Assembly: GCF_001399975.1 (NCBI RefSeq)
Contig: NZ_LKBD01000005.1
Location: 162,814-226,813, forward strand
DNA: 64,000 bases
Reading direction: 5' to 3'
Source: Pseudoalteromonas sp. P1-9
GTDB taxonomy: Bacteria > Pseudomonadota > Gammaproteobacteria > Enterobacterales > Alteromonadaceae
This document shows positions 18,827 through 28,897 of this stretch, piece after piece. Made by a program: the position numbers and the translations under genes. Position 1 is the stretch's first letter. The number at the start of each line of letters is the position of its first letter. A model generated the notes under the pieces. The model did not search any database and had not been told where the DNA came from. It was given only the letters and a program-made list of their open reading frames with translations.

Positions 18827-20305
18827 ATGAATTATCCTTGGATTGAAAAAGCAAACCGGATCTTCTCTGCGGTATTAATTGGTCAGTTTGTTATTACGTT
18901 AATTATCGCTTTTTTTACCGATACTTGGTTTGAAGGTATCGCAATTGGCCTGCTAATTCTGGCCTTACCCTTATTTTTAATTACTACCGCACCGTTTGCA
19001 TCAGTTACTCGTCATGCCGTTGGTGTTGCGGTTCAGTTATTTGCTGCGCTTCATATTCAGCAGACAATGGGGCTAACGGAATTACACTTTGAAATATTTG
19101 TAATGCTGGCATTTTTAAGTTTCTATCGCGATTGGCAGGTAATTTTGTCGAGCGTATTATTTATAGCCGTTCATCATATTCTGTTTTTTATTGTGCAGTC
19201 GCAAGGCGCCTCTATTTACATATTTGAACAAGGCCATTTAGCGTTTTACGTTTTAATCATTCATGCGCTTTTTGCGGTAACCGAAGGCGGCATATTGATG
19301 TATGTTGCTAAATTAACGCATAGAGAGGCCGTAAGTGCTTATAAATTATCAGAATCTATTCATGACGTATTGAGTAACGAGGATAAATTTGACTTAACTG
19401 CATTTACCAACAAGCAATCAGATGGTTCTGATTATCATAAGTTAATGACCTCACTAAGCGGCTTTATCAAACAAACTAAAACGGTGAGTGAAAGTGTTTT
19501 GCAACGTTCTGAAGCTGTGTTGGATTTAAGCAATGATGTCGACCGTGCGACTGATGAAAACGTCAGTCAAATTAACTTAATAGCTACTGCAACCGAAGAA
19601 ATGACAGTCGCAAATGCTAATGTTGCAAGCCAGGCCAGTGAAGCGAATGAAAGTGCAAGCGATGCATTTACCCGTACTGATAAAACAAAGCAAATCATTG
19701 ATAGCTCTGCACAAAATATTGAGGGGCTTAAGGGCGATTTGTCGGCAACATCTCAAACAATTGGTGAGCTGGCGTTAAAGTGTAATCAAATTGAAGAAGT
19801 GATGAATGCAATTAAATCTATTTCAGATCAGACCAATTTATTAGCCCTAAATGCAGCAATTGAATCAGCTAGGGCTGGAGAGCATGGCCGTGGATTTGCC
19901 GTTGTTGCAGATGAAGTAAGACAACTTGCTATGAAAACGCGTCAAAACGCAGAGCAGATAAGTGAAATTACCGCAGCGTTAATTAATGAGGCATCGTCTT
20001 CGGTTGAACAAATGGACAAGTGCTTAGTTCAAGCAGAAGATACGGTTGAACAAGCAAAAGACGCATCAAATATGATGATGGGCGTAGTTGAAAATATTGA
20101 AAGTATGGTTAATAACATGGCTTCTGTCGCGAGTGCTGCAAATGAACAAGCAACGGTCTCTGCGAGCATTTCTGAGTCGACACAGCGCTTATCACATAAT
20201 TCTGAGCAGTTGAAACACAATACTACTGAGTCTGGCCAACGTTTTAAAGAGATGAAACACGATATTGAAAACTTAAACCGCGAGTTATCACGCTTTGAGC
20301 TCTAA
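18827..20305 (+). CDS. Methyl-accepting chemotaxis protein with polytopic membrane sensor
   Basis: A 492-residue receptor. The first 170 residues make five or six membrane helices with almost no periplasmic domain. They carry clustered His and aromatic residues ([35 protein letters not shown]). The cytoplasmic part has the receptor hairpin tip [20 protein letters not shown] followed by [14 protein letters not shown], which binds CheA/CheW. No HAMP domain is evident. The N-terminus probably senses something within the membrane. The 3' end overlaps the next gene by 11 bases. Confidence 0.93.
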   Translation: MNYPWIEKANRIFSAVLIGQFVITLIIAFFTDTWFEGIAIGLLILALPLFLITTAPFASVTRHAVGVAVQLFAALHIQQTMGLTELHFEIFVMLAFLSFYRDWQVILSSVLFIAVHHILFFIVQSQGASIYIFEQGHLAFYVLIIHALFAVTEGGILMYVAKLTHREAVSAYKLSESIHDVLSNEDKFDLTAFTNKQSDGSDYHKLMTSLSGFIKQTKTVSESVLQRSEAVLDLSNDVDRATDENVSQINLIATATEEMTVANANVASQASEANESASDAFTRTDKTKQIIDSSAQNIEGLKGDLSATSQTIGELALKCNQIEEVMNAIKSISDQTNLLALNAAIESARAGEHGRGFAVVADEVRQLAMKTRQNAEQISEITAALINEASSSVEQMDKCLVQAEDTVEQAKDASNMMMGVVENIESMVNNMASVASAANEQATVSASISESTQRLSHNSEQLKHNTTESGQRFKEMKHDIENLNRELSRFEL

Positions 20306-20783
20306 ATTACACTGGGTTTTGTTAGTAATATGGTCAATTATTTTAACCAGCAGTGTGTTGTACTTGTCGACATTAAAAGCAAAGCAATTTGATCTAAACG
20401 GCTTGCTTTTAAGTAACGCGATGGACACCGAATTTGACCATCGCTTTACATCGCTTATTGAAGAAACCGTAGGTACTAGCAGTGGGACGGTAGTGCATTT
20501 TACAATGGATAATTGTTTTTGTGAGTATGTTGCAGAAAGCCATGTTACGTCTGTGAAAAAACGAGCATCGGAACAAGGCTATAAAAATCATGTCATCACG
20601 CTTAATAGTGATACTCGTTTTAATATACCTTCGGTACCAGCGGTCGCAGTAATTAACCATAATGGTAAGTTAACCTATCTTGGTCCTTATGCAACAGGAA
20701 TGTTTTGTAGCGAAGGCGAAGGACTTGTCGAGCAGTACATCATTGACAATACCGAGAATAACGCATTAGGCGCCACTATTTAA
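20295..20783 (+). CDS. Membrane-anchored thioredoxin-like protein (DUF6436 type)
   Basis: A 162-residue protein with an N-terminal membrane anchor ([18 protein letters not shown], about 7-24) and a thioredoxin-like domain. Its strand-Cys motif is [18 protein letters not shown] (CFC rather than CxxC), followed by the cis-proline-like [19 protein letters not shown] and another Cys in GMFCSEG. The likely location is periplasmic, tethered to the inner membrane. TTG start at 20295 lies inside the last codons of the chemotaxis receptor gene, so expression is coupled to it. The DUF6436 assignment is from general resemblance. Confidence 0.75.
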   Translation: MSSKLHWVLLVIWSIILTSSVLYLSTLKAKQFDLNGLLLSNAMDTEFDHRFTSLIEETVGTSSGTVVHFTMDNCFCEYVAESHVTSVKKRASEQGYKNHVITLNSDTRFNIPSVPAVAVINHNGKLTYLGPYATGMFCSEGEGLVEQYIIDNTENNALGATI

Positions 20784-20790
20784 CGGATGC

Positions 20791-20814
20791 CCAAGGTTGC
20801 TATTGCAACCTTGG
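20791..20814. terminator. Hairpin between convergent thioredoxin-like gene and his operon
   Basis: A perfect 10-base stem CCAAGGTTGC/GCAACCTTGG (20791-20800 and 20805-20814) with a TATT loop. No long T run follows on either strand, so it may be an inefficient terminator. Confidence 0.55.
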
Positions 20815-20828
20815 TTAATGAGTAGAAC

Positions 20829-21440
20829 TTATTTATGTCTATTTTTTAACACATTAATAACTTGGCTAATATCTAGCTTTTGTCGCTGTAATAGAACTAA
20901 CAAGTGATACAGTAAATCTGCCGATTCATTGAGTAACTCTTCGTTGTCATTTTTCATTGCTGCTAAGGCGACTTCAACTCCTTCTTCGCCAACCTTTTGG
21001 CAACTTCGGCTCAACTCTTTTGCAAATAAACTTGCGGTGTAACTCTCGCTTGGGTCGTCATTTTTTCGCTTTGCAATAACACTATTGAGCGTACCTAAAA
21101 AGCTTAAATCGGTACTTGCATCGCCAAAACAACTTTGTGTACCTAAATGACAAGTTGGACCTTTTGGTTTTGCCAGTATTAATAATGAATCTTGATCACA
21201 ATCAGTATGAATTGATACCAATTCCAGATAGTTTTCAGAGCTTTCACCTTTTGTCCATAAACGCTGTTTTGAACGGCTATAAAACGTTACTTTGCCAATT
21301 TCTAAAGTCGTTTGAACTGCAGCTAGATTACAAAAACCCTGCATTAAAATTTGCCCTGATTGCACATCCTGTACAATCGCGGGAATAAGCTCACTTTTTT
21401 CAAAATCGAGAGCTGAAATATTGCTTAAATCTAATTTCAT
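20829..21440 (-). CDS. hisIE: Bifunctional phosphoribosyl-AMP cyclohydrolase / phosphoribosyl-ATP pyrophosphatase
   Basis: A 203-residue fusion catalysing the second and third steps of histidine synthesis. The N-terminal HisI part has zinc and catalytic motifs [13 protein letters not shown] and [10 protein letters not shown]. The C-terminal HisE part (from about residue 110) has the [21 protein letters not shown] helix and [14 protein letters not shown]. It is the last gene of the operon; its start overlaps the hisF stop by 4 bases (ATGA). Confidence 0.97.
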   Translation of the reverse strand: MKLDLSNISALDFEKSELIPAIVQDVQSGQILMQGFCNLAAVQTTLEIGKVTFYSRSKQRLWTKGESSENYLELVSIHTDCDQDSLLILAKPKGPTCHLGTQSCFGDASTDLSFLGTLNSVIAKRKNDDPSESYTASLFAKELSRSCQKVGEEGVEVALAAMKNDNEELLNESADLLYHLLVLLQRQKLDISQVINVLKNRHK

Positions 21441-22210
21441 AGTCGCACCGGAATTGTCTGTTGATTCAGGTTTTGTTTTAGCTCGGTTATATCAATTAAG
21501 CCTTTGTGAAAAACCGATGCCGCCAGTGCGCCATCGACATTACTTTGTAAAAATACATCGGCAAAATCTTGAATTTTACCCGCGCCGCCAGAGGAAATTA
21601 AAGGGACATCACAAATCGCACGTATTTCACTTAATTGCTGATTGTCATAACCCTTTCTTACGCCGTCTTGGTTCATGCAGTTGAGCACAATTTCGCCCGC
21701 GCCTAAGTCTTGCACTTGTTTAACCCATTCTTGGGTCTTATAGCGTGTTTGGCTTGATGCGCTAGGATCGCCCGTTAGTTGATATACTAGGTATTCGCCT
21801 GTGGTTTTATCATAAAAACTGTCGATACCAACCACAACACACTGTTTACCAAACTCATCATGTAACTCTTTAATAAGCTCGGGCCTTGCTATTGCAGGGC
21901 TATTAATGCTGATCTTATCCGCGCCCATTTCGAGTACTTTTGCAGCATCAGCGACCGATTTAATCCCGCCCGCAACGCAAAAAGGGATATTGATATAACG
22001 GGCAATTTGCTCCACCCAAGTTACATCAAGTAAACGCTTTTCAACGCTCGCTGTAATTTCATAGAAAACGAGCTCATCGGCACCTGCTTGCGAGTACGCC
22101 TCGGCAAGTTGCAAAATATCGCCGACGATTTCGTGCTCTTTGAATTTAACGCCTTTTACGACTTGATTATTTTTAACGTCTAAACAAGGAATTATGCGTT
22201 TTGATAACAC
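21437..22210 (-). CDS. hisF: Imidazole glycerol phosphate synthase, cyclase subunit
   Basis: A 257-residue TIM barrel that receives ammonia from HisH and makes imidazole glycerol phosphate plus AICAR. The catalytic aspartates are visible in [14 protein letters not shown] (near residue 11) and [18 protein letters not shown] (near 130), and phosphate-binding loops in [10 protein letters not shown] and LISSGGAGK. It overlaps hisA by 19 bases and hisIE by 4. Confidence 0.98.
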   Translation of the reverse strand: MLSKRIIPCLDVKNNQVVKGVKFKEHEIVGDILQLAEAYSQAGADELVFYEITASVEKRLLDVTWVEQIARYINIPFCVAGGIKSVADAAKVLEMGADKISINSPAIARPELIKELHDEFGKQCVVVGIDSFYDKTTGEYLVYQLTGDPSASSQTRYKTQEWVKQVQDLGAGEIVLNCMNQDGVRKGYDNQQLSEIRAICDVPLISSGGAGKIQDFADVFLQSNVDGALAASVFHKGLIDITELKQNLNQQTIPVRL

Positions 22211-22926
22211 GTTACAGCCTCCTTTGCGCTAAACGCATTATCGAGTAATGATTTTCCTAAAATCACACCACCGACACCGAGGGCTTTTAACTGCTTAATA
22301 TCCTCAAGAGAACTAACACCACCTGATGCTTGCACGCGAATATCGTCAAACTGTGTAAGAATGTCTTGGTATAGCTTAAATGAAGGGCCGGTCATCGTGC
22401 CGTCTTTGCTAATGTCTGTGCACAAAAAGTCTTTTACGCCCAATTCTTTATAGAATTCTATAAACTCAAACAGGTCGTAAGGTGATTTTTCAAGCCAACC
22501 GTGGGTAGCAGGGCGCCACGTGTTGCCGTCTTTGTTAACATCAAGCGCGATTACGAATTTAGCTGCGCCGAATGTATTTATCCAATTCTTTACTTGGCTC
22601 TTGTTCGTCACTGCTTTGGAGCCAATCACCACTTGATGTACGCCTGCGTTCAGCCAAGTGGATATGTCTGACTCGCTTCGAATGCCGCCGCCGATTTGAA
22701 AGGGTAGTTTGAGCTCGTTTGATGCTTCTTGAATGAACTGCCATTGCTTTTTGTCCGGATCACGGGCGCCTTCAAGATCAACAATGTGAATTCGTTCAGC
22801 GCCTGAATTTGCGTATTCTGTTAACCGTTGTTTAAAGTCAAAATCATAAAATTGTGCCGTGTCGTACTTGCCTTGGTATAGTCTAACAATGCGATTTTGT
22901 AAAATATCTAATGCGGGAATAATCAT
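22192..22926 (-). CDS. hisA: ProFAR isomerase
   Basis: A 244-residue TIM barrel (E. coli HisA is 245) that isomerises ProFAR to PRFAR. Diagnostic segments are [19 protein letters not shown] (catalytic Asp near 7), [14 protein letters not shown], the second Asp in [15 protein letters not shown], and [11 protein letters not shown]. It sits between hisH (8-base gap) and hisF (overlapping). Confidence 0.98.
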   Translation of the reverse strand: MIIPALDILQNRIVRLYQGKYDTAQFYDFDFKQRLTEYANSGAERIHIVDLEGARDPDKKQWQFIQEASNELKLPFQIGGGIRSESDISTWLNAGVHQVVIGSKAVTNKSQVKNWINTFGAAKFVIALDVNKDGNTWRPATHGWLEKSPYDLFEFIEFYKELGVKDFLCTDISKDGTMTGPSFKLYQDILTQFDDIRVQASGGVSSLEDIKQLKALGVGGVILGKSLLDNAFSAKEAVTCYQNA

Positions 22927-22934
22927 GATTGTTC

Positions 22935-23519
22935 CTATAACGCTAAAAAGTTTTTCAGTAAACGTTCACCAACGCGGGCTGATTTTTCTGGGTGAAATTG
23001 CATGCCAATGAAATTATCTTTGGCAATAATAGCCGAAAATTCAGTACTATAATTGCTTGATGCCACTGTGTATTGATTTGGTACATGCGCAAAACTGTGC
23101 ACGTAATACACTTGGTCGTTGGCATTGATACCCGCTAAAATAGGGTGGTCTGATTTTAAATCTAAATTATTCCAGCCCATATGCGGTAAGGTTAGGCTCT
23201 TACTTTTGAGCGCACTTAATTTTCCAGGAATGAGCCCAAGGGTCTTCACATCACCTTCTTCAGTCTCATCACACATTAACTGCATACCCAAACAAATACC
23301 TAATAAAGGCTTTTTGTAATTGCTTATAGCATCTTGCCAGTTGTTATCAATTAAGCGTTTCATCGCAACAGACGCATGACCTACACCGGGCAGCACTGCA
23401 CGAGGAAAATCGTTCAGTTTTTCGGGTTCTGTGATAATTTCAACCTGAGCGCCTAAACGCTCAAACGCAAATCGAACCGAATTAATGTTTGCACAACCGG
23501 TATTAATTATGGCTATCAT
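22935..23519 (-). CDS. hisH: Imidazole glycerol phosphate synthase, glutaminase subunit
   Basis: A 194-residue class I glutamine amidotransferase supplying ammonia to HisF. The nucleophile is in [11 protein letters not shown] (Cys near residue 77), and the triad His and Glu are in MQFHPEKS near the C-terminus. I choose ATG 23519: it overlaps the hisB TGA as ATGA and has AAAGGA 5 bases upstream, whereas the ATG two codons earlier directly abuts that site. Confidence 0.97.
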   Translation of the reverse strand: MIAIINTGCANINSVRFAFERLGAQVEIITEPEKLNDFPRAVLPGVGHASVAMKRLIDNNWQDAISNYKKPLLGICLGMQLMCDETEEGDVKTLGLIPGKLSALKSKSLTLPHMGWNNLDLKSDHPILAGINANDQVYYVHSFAHVPNQYTVASSNYSTEFSAIIAKDNFIGMQFHPEKSARVGERLLKNFLAL

Positions 23520-24577
23520 AAACATCCTTTAGAACTGGCAGTGGTTTGTGTAACATCTTTTGCAATAGCCATACGCAGTGCACGTGAAAACGCTTTAAAT
23601 AAGCCCTCAACTTGGTGATGACAATTACCCTTTGACACACTTAAGATTAAGCTAATTGCCGCATTATCAGTAAGGCTTTTGAAAAAGTGCTCGACCATTT
23701 GTACATCCATATCGCCCACTTTTTCACGTGAGAAATTGGCATTTAGTACGAACGATGCACGACCCGATAAATCAATCTGCGCGTCTGCTTTACACTCATC
23801 CATTGGCAACGAAAACCCATAGCGGCCAATTTGTGTTTTGGTACTCAGTGCTTGTTTAAGTGCCTGACCAAGTGCAATACCAACGTCTTCAACAAGGTGA
23901 TGTTCATCAATGTGTAAATCACCAGACGCGTTTATGTTAAGGCCGATATTGCTGTGGGTACGAATCTGATCGAGCATATGGTCAAAAAAGCCCAGCCCTG
24001 TTTGTACTTCCCCTTGTTTGCCCGAATCAAGGTTTACACTAACTGAAATTTGGGTTTCGCTCGTGTCGCGATTAACTTCACCTATACGATTACGCGTGGT
24101 GAGTTTAGTTACAATCTCAGGCCAGTTGCCTGTATACAAAATACCTTCACAACACAGGTTTTCAGCAAGTTGAATGTCGGTTTGGCGATCGCCAATAACA
24201 TAGGAATTAGCTAAATCGACAACACCCGATTGCATCAGATTTTTTAGTAATCCGGTTTTTGGCTTTCTACAGGTGCAATTTTCATCGTCAAAGTGGGGGC
24301 AAATTAATACCTCATCAAAAGTGATGTTTGATGCGCTAAAAACCTGCATCATTTTATCGTGCGGTGCGTCAAAGTCGGCTTGTGGGAAACTATCGGTACC
24401 TAAGCCATCTTGGTTAGATACCATAACCAGTTTATAACCCGCAGCTTGCAGTTGTAGTAGCGCAGGTATAACGCCTGGCTCAAAAACTAACTTTTCAAGT
24501 GTATCAAGTTGTTTATCGATAGCTGGCTCTTCTACTAAAGTACCGTCTCTATCTATAAATAAGTAAGGAACTGCCAT
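23516..24577 (-). CDS. hisB: Bifunctional histidinol-phosphatase / imidazoleglycerol-phosphate dehydratase
   Basis: A 353-residue fusion (E. coli HisB is 355). The N-terminal HAD phosphatase has [12 protein letters not shown] (nucleophile Asp near 9) and zinc cysteines in [17 protein letters not shown]. The C-terminal dehydratase has manganese-binding histidines in [29 protein letters not shown] and [14 protein letters not shown]. It performs steps 7 and 9 of the pathway. It lies 5 bases after hisC. Confidence 0.98.
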   Translation of the reverse strand: MAVPYLFIDRDGTLVEEPAIDKQLDTLEKLVFEPGVIPALLQLQAAGYKLVMVSNQDGLGTDSFPQADFDAPHDKMMQVFSASNITFDEVLICPHFDDENCTCRKPKTGLLKNLMQSGVVDLANSYVIGDRQTDIQLAENLCCEGILYTGNWPEIVTKLTTRNRIGEVNRDTSETQISVSVNLDSGKQGEVQTGLGFFDHMLDQIRTHSNIGLNINASGDLHIDEHHLVEDVGIALGQALKQALSTKTQIGRYGFSLPMDECKADAQIDLSGRASFVLNANFSREKVGDMDVQMVEHFFKSLTDNAAISLILSVSKGNCHHQVEGLFKAFSRALRMAIAKDVTQTTASSKGCL

Positions 24578-24582
24578 AATTA

Positions 24583-25635
24583 TTATCCGTTTATTTCTAC
24601 TAGCCAGTTGAACACAACGTTAAGCTCTTGTTCTGATCCAATACTGATGCGTAGCCAGTTATCTTCGCCATAAAGTGTAAAAGGGCGCATAATTAAGCCA
24701 CTTTCCATTGCCGTTGCGATGTGTGCTTTATCGCTCAGCTGGATTGTGACAAAGTTTGCAAAACTCGGAAGTACCTTACGCACGTGTTTACACGCAGATA
24801 ACTGATTAATAAGTGTTGCACGATTGTTGTTTATAATAGACACTTGGCGTCTAACGCTACTGATGTTGCAGCTTGTAAGCGCTTGTTCTGCAATTGCGGC
24901 AACCACACTTGAGACAGGGTACGGCGCTAGTACTTTGCGCATGGTATTAATTAGCTCTGGATTGCTTAACACAAATCCGGTGCGTAAACCTGCTAATGCA
25001 AATGCCTTTGATAAGGTTCTTAAAACCACCAGGTTTTGATACTTTTCGATTAACCCAGCAGCTGTAAATTCTTCACAAAATTCAATATACGCTTCATCAA
25101 CGACGACAATAGCTTTACCTTCACACGCTTTTACAATCTCTTCGATTCGAGACAGTGGAAGCACGTCGCCTGTTGGGTTATTTGGATTACAGACAAATAC
25201 CAACTTGGCGTTACCAACACTATCTAAAAGTTGAGACTGTGATGCATTTATTAAAAGCGCTTGGTTTAAATCTACTAACTCAACATTGGCACTTTCTGCG
25301 GTTACCTTATACATGCCGTAAGTCGGTAAAAATTGTGCGATGCTGTCTTTACCATTTTGACAAAATGTACGCACCAATAACTCAATGCCTTCATCTGCGC
25401 CTCGTGTCATCAAAATGTTTTCGTACGAAAGATTGCTATAGCGCGCGTATGCGTTGATGACGTTTTCAGGTTGCGGGTCTGGGTAACGATTTAAGTTATC
25501 TAAATTTAGTGCATACTCTTTTGCATAAGGGCTTTCATTGGCATTTAACCAGGTTGAACCCGTTAGCTTTTCGCTTTTTGCTGAGCTATACGCTTTTAGT
25601 GATCGAATATATTCGGGGGCAAATTCACGGCTCAT
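24583..25635 (-). CDS. hisC: Histidinol-phosphate aminotransferase
   Basis: A 350-residue PLP enzyme of fold type I that converts imidazole acetol phosphate to histidinol phosphate. Substrate and cofactor motifs visible: [56 protein letters not shown], and the PLP lysine in [15 protein letters not shown] (near 210). It overlaps hisD by 4 bases and is translationally coupled. Confidence 0.98.
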   Translation of the reverse strand: MSREFAPEYIRSLKAYSSAKSEKLTGSTWLNANESPYAKEYALNLDNLNRYPDPQPENVINAYARYSNLSYENILMTRGADEGIELLVRTFCQNGKDSIAQFLPTYGMYKVTAESANVELVDLNQALLINASQSQLLDSVGNAKLVFVCNPNNPTGDVLPLSRIEEIVKACEGKAIVVVDEAYIEFCEEFTAAGLIEKYQNLVVLRTLSKAFALAGLRTGFVLSNPELINTMRKVLAPYPVSSVVAAIAEQALTSCNISSVRRQVSIINNNRATLINQLSACKHVRKVLPSFANFVTIQLSDKAHIATAMESGLIMRPFTLYGEDNWLRISIGSEQELNVVFNWLVEING

Positions 25636-26927
25636 AATTTGGCCTCCTGTAACCTGATTGACACCGCATTTGCGTGTGCATCTAATCCTTCAGCTTCAGC
25701 TAGCGGCAAGATACTGTTTGCAAGTTGTGCTAATCCAGACTTTGAAATGGTTTGCACTGTATAGGTTCTAAAGAAATCCATTAAGTTGAGCGCCGAATAA
25801 ACTTGGCTATAACCGTACGTTGGTAACACGTGATTTGTACCAGACGCATAGTCGCCAGCTGATTCTGGCGTATAATCGCCAACAAACAATGAACCAACGT
25901 TATAGAATTTATCTACAATATCTGCAGCATTGCGAGTTTGTACGATTAAGTGTTCAGGTCCATATTGATTCGATACTTCAATTGCTCGTTCAATGCTATC
26001 AACCAAGATGAACGGCGAGTTTAACAATGCTTTTTGAGCTATCGCCTTACGCGAAAGCGTACTTAATTGCGCATCAATCTCACGTTTGGTTTCGTTGATT
26101 AACGTTTCGCAGTTTGATACTAAAACCACTTGAGAATCTTCACCGTGTTCGGCCTGTGATAGTAAATCTGCAGCAACAAAGGCGGGGTTTGCGCCTTTAT
26201 CAGCGATCACAAGCACTTCCGATGGGCCTGCCGGCATATCAATTGCAACGCCTTGTGCTTGCTGAGCAACTAACTGTTTCGCCATAGTCACATAGCTGTT
26301 ACCCGGGCCAAATATTTTATTTACTTTGGGCACGGATCCTGTTCCGAACGCCATTGCTGCGATAACACCCGCACCCCCTGATTTAATAAGCGTTGTCACC
26401 CCACACAGTTTTGCGGCATACAAAATGGCAGGATTAATCGCCATATCGCCTTTAACCGGTGTTGCTAACAAAATCGTTTGAGCGCCACTTAATTTTGCAA
26501 GGGCACCTTGCATTAATACTGACGAAGGCAGGGGAGCAGTACCACCCGGTACATAAATCCCAACGGATTGAATTGGCTGATAACGCAGCTCGCAACACAC
26601 ACCGGGTTGGGTTTCAATGCTTTTCGTAACGGGTAATTGTGCTTGGTGAAATTTAGTAATGTTGTTAAACGCAATATCAATAGCCGTTTTTAACTCAGCA
26701 CTTAGTAGCGATTGTGAATTATCAATTTCGCTTTGTGGCACAATAAGCTGTTCACTTTGGTTATTATCGAACTGCTGATTAAAATCCAGTAGCGCTTTAT
26801 CGCCTTTTTCTCTGACGGTTTCGATAATGGTTTGAACACGCGCTTGCAGGGCGCTCTGATCTTGTTGAGCAGGGCGCGCCAATAAAGCGTCTTGTTGTGC
26901 AGCGGAAAGTTGTGACCAAACGTTCAC
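25632..26927 (-). CDS. hisD: Histidinol dehydrogenase
   Basis: A 431-residue zinc enzyme catalysing the last two oxidations from histidinol to histidine with NAD. Family signatures are GIYVPGGTAPLPSSVLM, KIFGPGNSYVTMAKQL, DMPAGPSEVLVIAD, the zinc/catalytic segment LSQAEHGEDSQVVLVS and YGPEHLIVQT. It lies 3 bases downstream of hisG. Confidence 0.98.
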   Translation of the reverse strand: MNVWSQLSAAQQDALLARPAQQDQSALQARVQTIIETVREKGDKALLDFNQQFDNNQSEQLIVPQSEIDNSQSLLSAELKTAIDIAFNNITKFHQAQLPVTKSIETQPGVCCELRYQPIQSVGIYVPGGTAPLPSSVLMQGALAKLSGAQTILLATPVKGDMAINPAILYAAKLCGVTTLIKSGGAGVIAAMAFGTGSVPKVNKIFGPGNSYVTMAKQLVAQQAQGVAIDMPAGPSEVLVIADKGANPAFVAADLLSQAEHGEDSQVVLVSNCETLINETKREIDAQLSTLSRKAIAQKALLNSPFILVDSIERAIEVSNQYGPEHLIVQTRNAADIVDKFYNVGSLFVGDYTPESAGDYASGTNHVLPTYGYSQVYSALNLMDFFRTYTVQTISKSGLAQLANSILPLAEAEGLDAHANAVSIRLQEAKL

Positions 26928-26930
26928 GGT

Positions 26931-27830
26931 TTACTCCATCATCTTTTCGATTGGCATCACAAGAATCGAGCTTGCACCTTTTTCTTTTAACGCTTCCATG
27001 GTTTCCCAGAAAAGCGTTTCGCTAGAAACCATGTGCAATGCAACTAAATCGTCAGTGCCAGCAAGTGATAATACGGTTGGTTTACCCGTGCCAGGTAATA
27101 GTTCGCAAATTTCGGCTAATCCCGCTTTAGGTGCGTGAAGCATAATATATTTACTTTCTTTAGCTTGGCGAACCGCTTTTAAACGAGGTAGCAAAGTATC
27201 AAGTAATGCTTGCTTTTGCTGGCTTTCCATTGAAGGATTTTGAATTAAGCAAGCATTTGATTCTAATATGGTTTCCCCTTGCAAAAGACCATTTGCTTCG
27301 AGTGTCGCACCGGTTGAAACCAAATCACAAATCGCATCGGCAAGGCCTGCACGCGGCGCTACTTCAACTGATCCTGAAAGTAGCACAGTCGATGCATTGA
27401 TCCCTTGATTTTTAAGATATTGCTTTAAGATTTCAGGATAGGTAGTCGCAATCTTTTTGCCTTCAAACCAACTCAACGGCAACTGACCTAACTCTTGTGG
27501 CCAAGCTAGTGCGAGGCGGCAATAACCAAAATCGAGTTTTGCAAGTTTAGTCACCTCGGCATTTAGGCTTTGTGCAGCGCGTTCTGCTTGGCTTTCAACA
27601 AGAACGTTTTCGCCGACGATACCTAAGTCACAAACGCCGTCCATTACTAATCCAGGGATATCGTCATCACGTACTCGCAATACGTCAATTGGCATGTTTG
27701 TAGCGTGTGCAATTAGGCGTTGTTCACGTAAGTTTAGTTTTACACCCAGTTGTTTAAGTAGGTCTTGGCAGTCTTTTGATAAACGCCCTGATTTTTGAAT
27801 CGCAATGCGTAGACGGTTGTTATCACTCAT
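26931..27830 (-). CDS. hisG: ATP phosphoribosyltransferase (long form)
   Basis: A 299-residue HisG, the same length as the E. coli long form with the C-terminal regulatory ACT-like domain (from about 225). It catalyses the committed step joining ATP and PRPP and is feedback-inhibited by histidine. Motifs: [32 protein letters not shown], the PRPP loop [18 protein letters not shown] start at ATG 27830; the in-frame extension upstream would run through the attenuator hairpin and is not real. Confidence 0.98.
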   Translation of the reverse strand: MSDNNRLRIAIQKSGRLSKDCQDLLKQLGVKLNLREQRLIAHATNMPIDVLRVRDDDIPGLVMDGVCDLGIVGENVLVESQAERAAQSLNAEVTKLAKLDFGYCRLALAWPQELGQLPLSWFEGKKIATTYPEILKQYLKNQGINASTVLLSGSVEVAPRAGLADAICDLVSTGATLEANGLLQGETILESNACLIQNPSMESQQKQALLDTLLPRLKAVRQAKESKYIMLHAPKAGLAEICELLPGTGKPTVLSLAGTDDLVALHMVSSETLFWETMEALKEKGASSILVMPIEKMME

Positions 27831-27884
27831 TTTCTCATTCCCAATATTTAATTCTAATAATGCGTTAAATTTAATTTGGGCTAC

Positions 27885-27911
27885 AAAAAAGCCCGAGGTT
27901 GTCCTCGGGCT
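27885..27911 (-). terminator. his operon attenuator terminator
   Basis: On the minus strand the stem GCCCGAGG/CCTCGGGC (27903-27910 and 27891-27898) with a short loop is followed by six T residues (27885-27890) before hisG. It lies downstream of a His-rich leader peptide, the standard layout of transcription attenuation. Confidence 0.92.
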
Positions 27912-27973
27912 CATTCTTGTTGATTACCAGAGGACATATTTTCGGAATAGCCCTCCAGCGAAATACCTGAAAG

Positions 27974-28021
27974 CTACTCCGTTGTATGATGGTGATGAAT
28001 AGTGTTCAGTGTATTTAGCAT
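27974..28021 (-). CDS. hisL: his operon leader peptide
   Basis: A 15-residue frame reading MLNTLNTIHHHHTTE and ending in TAG, with AAAAGG 8 bases upstream of its ATG. Four consecutive His codons let the ribosome sense charged tRNA-His: stalling would favour an antiterminator over the 27885-27911 terminator. E. coli HisL has seven His codons; this one has four. Confidence 0.92.
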   Translation of the reverse strand: MLNTLNTIHHHHTTE

Positions 28022-28045
28022 GATATAAACCTTTTAAATAATAAG

Positions 28046-28629
28046 CCTGTTTGGCTTTTGTATTTATAGAAAAACATGAATTTTAATGCTTTGCAATAAA
28101 AAATAGCATCTTAATTGTGAATACTATATTTCAAAAAATAACATGTTAATAAAAACAATACTTTAACCTTTTTGGTTGGCGCTTTAAAATTAGCTTGTAT
28201 AGGCCTGTATATACAAGTTAAATTGTAATTTTTAGGGTGTTTTAGAGATTAAGTTGGTCAATCGGGTGTTTTGTCTTGTTTGACGGTTTACGTTTAACCT
28301 GACGACAAAATTAGTCGAATAATTAGTATCAGATTTGATTAAGAAAGCAGCTTATCAAGGGGAAAATTATCAGCACTGTAATTTTAATGTACTCAATAGC
28401 TAATACATTAATGTTGAAAGATAATTAAAGTAATATGAGCATTTTAAATGCAACAGAAACTCCCTAATTAAAAATAAAAGTATTAGGTCAAATTACGCTT
28501 GTTTTATAAAATAGTGTTTAATTTATTACTAGGGCTTAGCGTAAAGTGCAATTTGGACTTAGTTTGTTTGGTCTGGTAATAAAATAGCCGTTTCAACAAC
28601 AGCGTTAGATTAGTTAATTGAGGTTAGAT
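28046..28629. other. Gene-free region upstream of his leader and of a small Cys-rich gene
   Basis: About 580 very AT-rich bases between the divergent his operon leader and the 50-residue gene at 28630. It must carry the his promoter on the minus strand. It also holds a perfect 8-base dyad at 28194-28217. No open frame, tRNA or strong promoter pair could be recognised. Confidence 0.4.
28194..28217. promoter_or_regulatory. Candidate operator-like dyad
   Basis: CTTGTATA (28194-28201) and its exact reverse complement TATACAAG (28210-28217), separated by 8 bases, about 170 bases upstream of the his leader. The 24-base span is the size of a dimeric repressor site. The regulator is unknown, and chance occurrence in AT-rich DNA cannot be excluded. 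Confidence 0.3.
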
Positions 28630-28782
28630 GTGAGTAAAACTTTGTGTGAATGGAAGCGCAAAGAAATTGAGCAAAAGCTAGAAAAGCTAGCGGCGTTAGT
28701 TAATACACCTCGCTTTGTATGTAAAAAGTGCGCGCGCTGTGCAAATGATAAAAAAGTCTTATGTAAACCTATGCCATTATAA
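28630..28782 (+). CDS. Small Cys-rich conserved-looking protein (50 residues)
   Basis: A 50-residue frame starting GTG 28630, 6 bases after GAGG (28620-28623). The N-terminal half is a charged helix (EWKRKEIEQKLEKLAAL); the C-terminal half has four cysteines, FVCKKCARCANDKKVLCKP, suggesting a zinc knuckle. Codon use and the good ribosome site support expression. I do not recognise a named family. It precedes ppk on the same strand by 115 bases. Confidence 0.72.
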   Translation: MSKTLCEWKRKEIEQKLEKLAALVNTPRFVCKKCARCANDKKVLCKPMPL

Positions 28783-28897
28783 ATTGATTCTATTGGACCC
28801 GCTTGACGCGATTTTTAAGTTACTGTTAATACGTAATAATTGTGCAATAAAAAATACATAAACTAGTCTATAAGTTAATTGCATAAATTAGTTTTAC

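Noticed and set aside
27831..27914. In-frame 28-codon extension upstream of hisG
   Set aside because: It runs through the attenuator hairpin and T run; HisG is already full length from 27830.
28803..28831. TTGACG with a 17-base spacer upstream of ppk, considered as a promoter
   Set aside because: The -10 hexamer (TTAATA) matches the consensus at only two of six positions.
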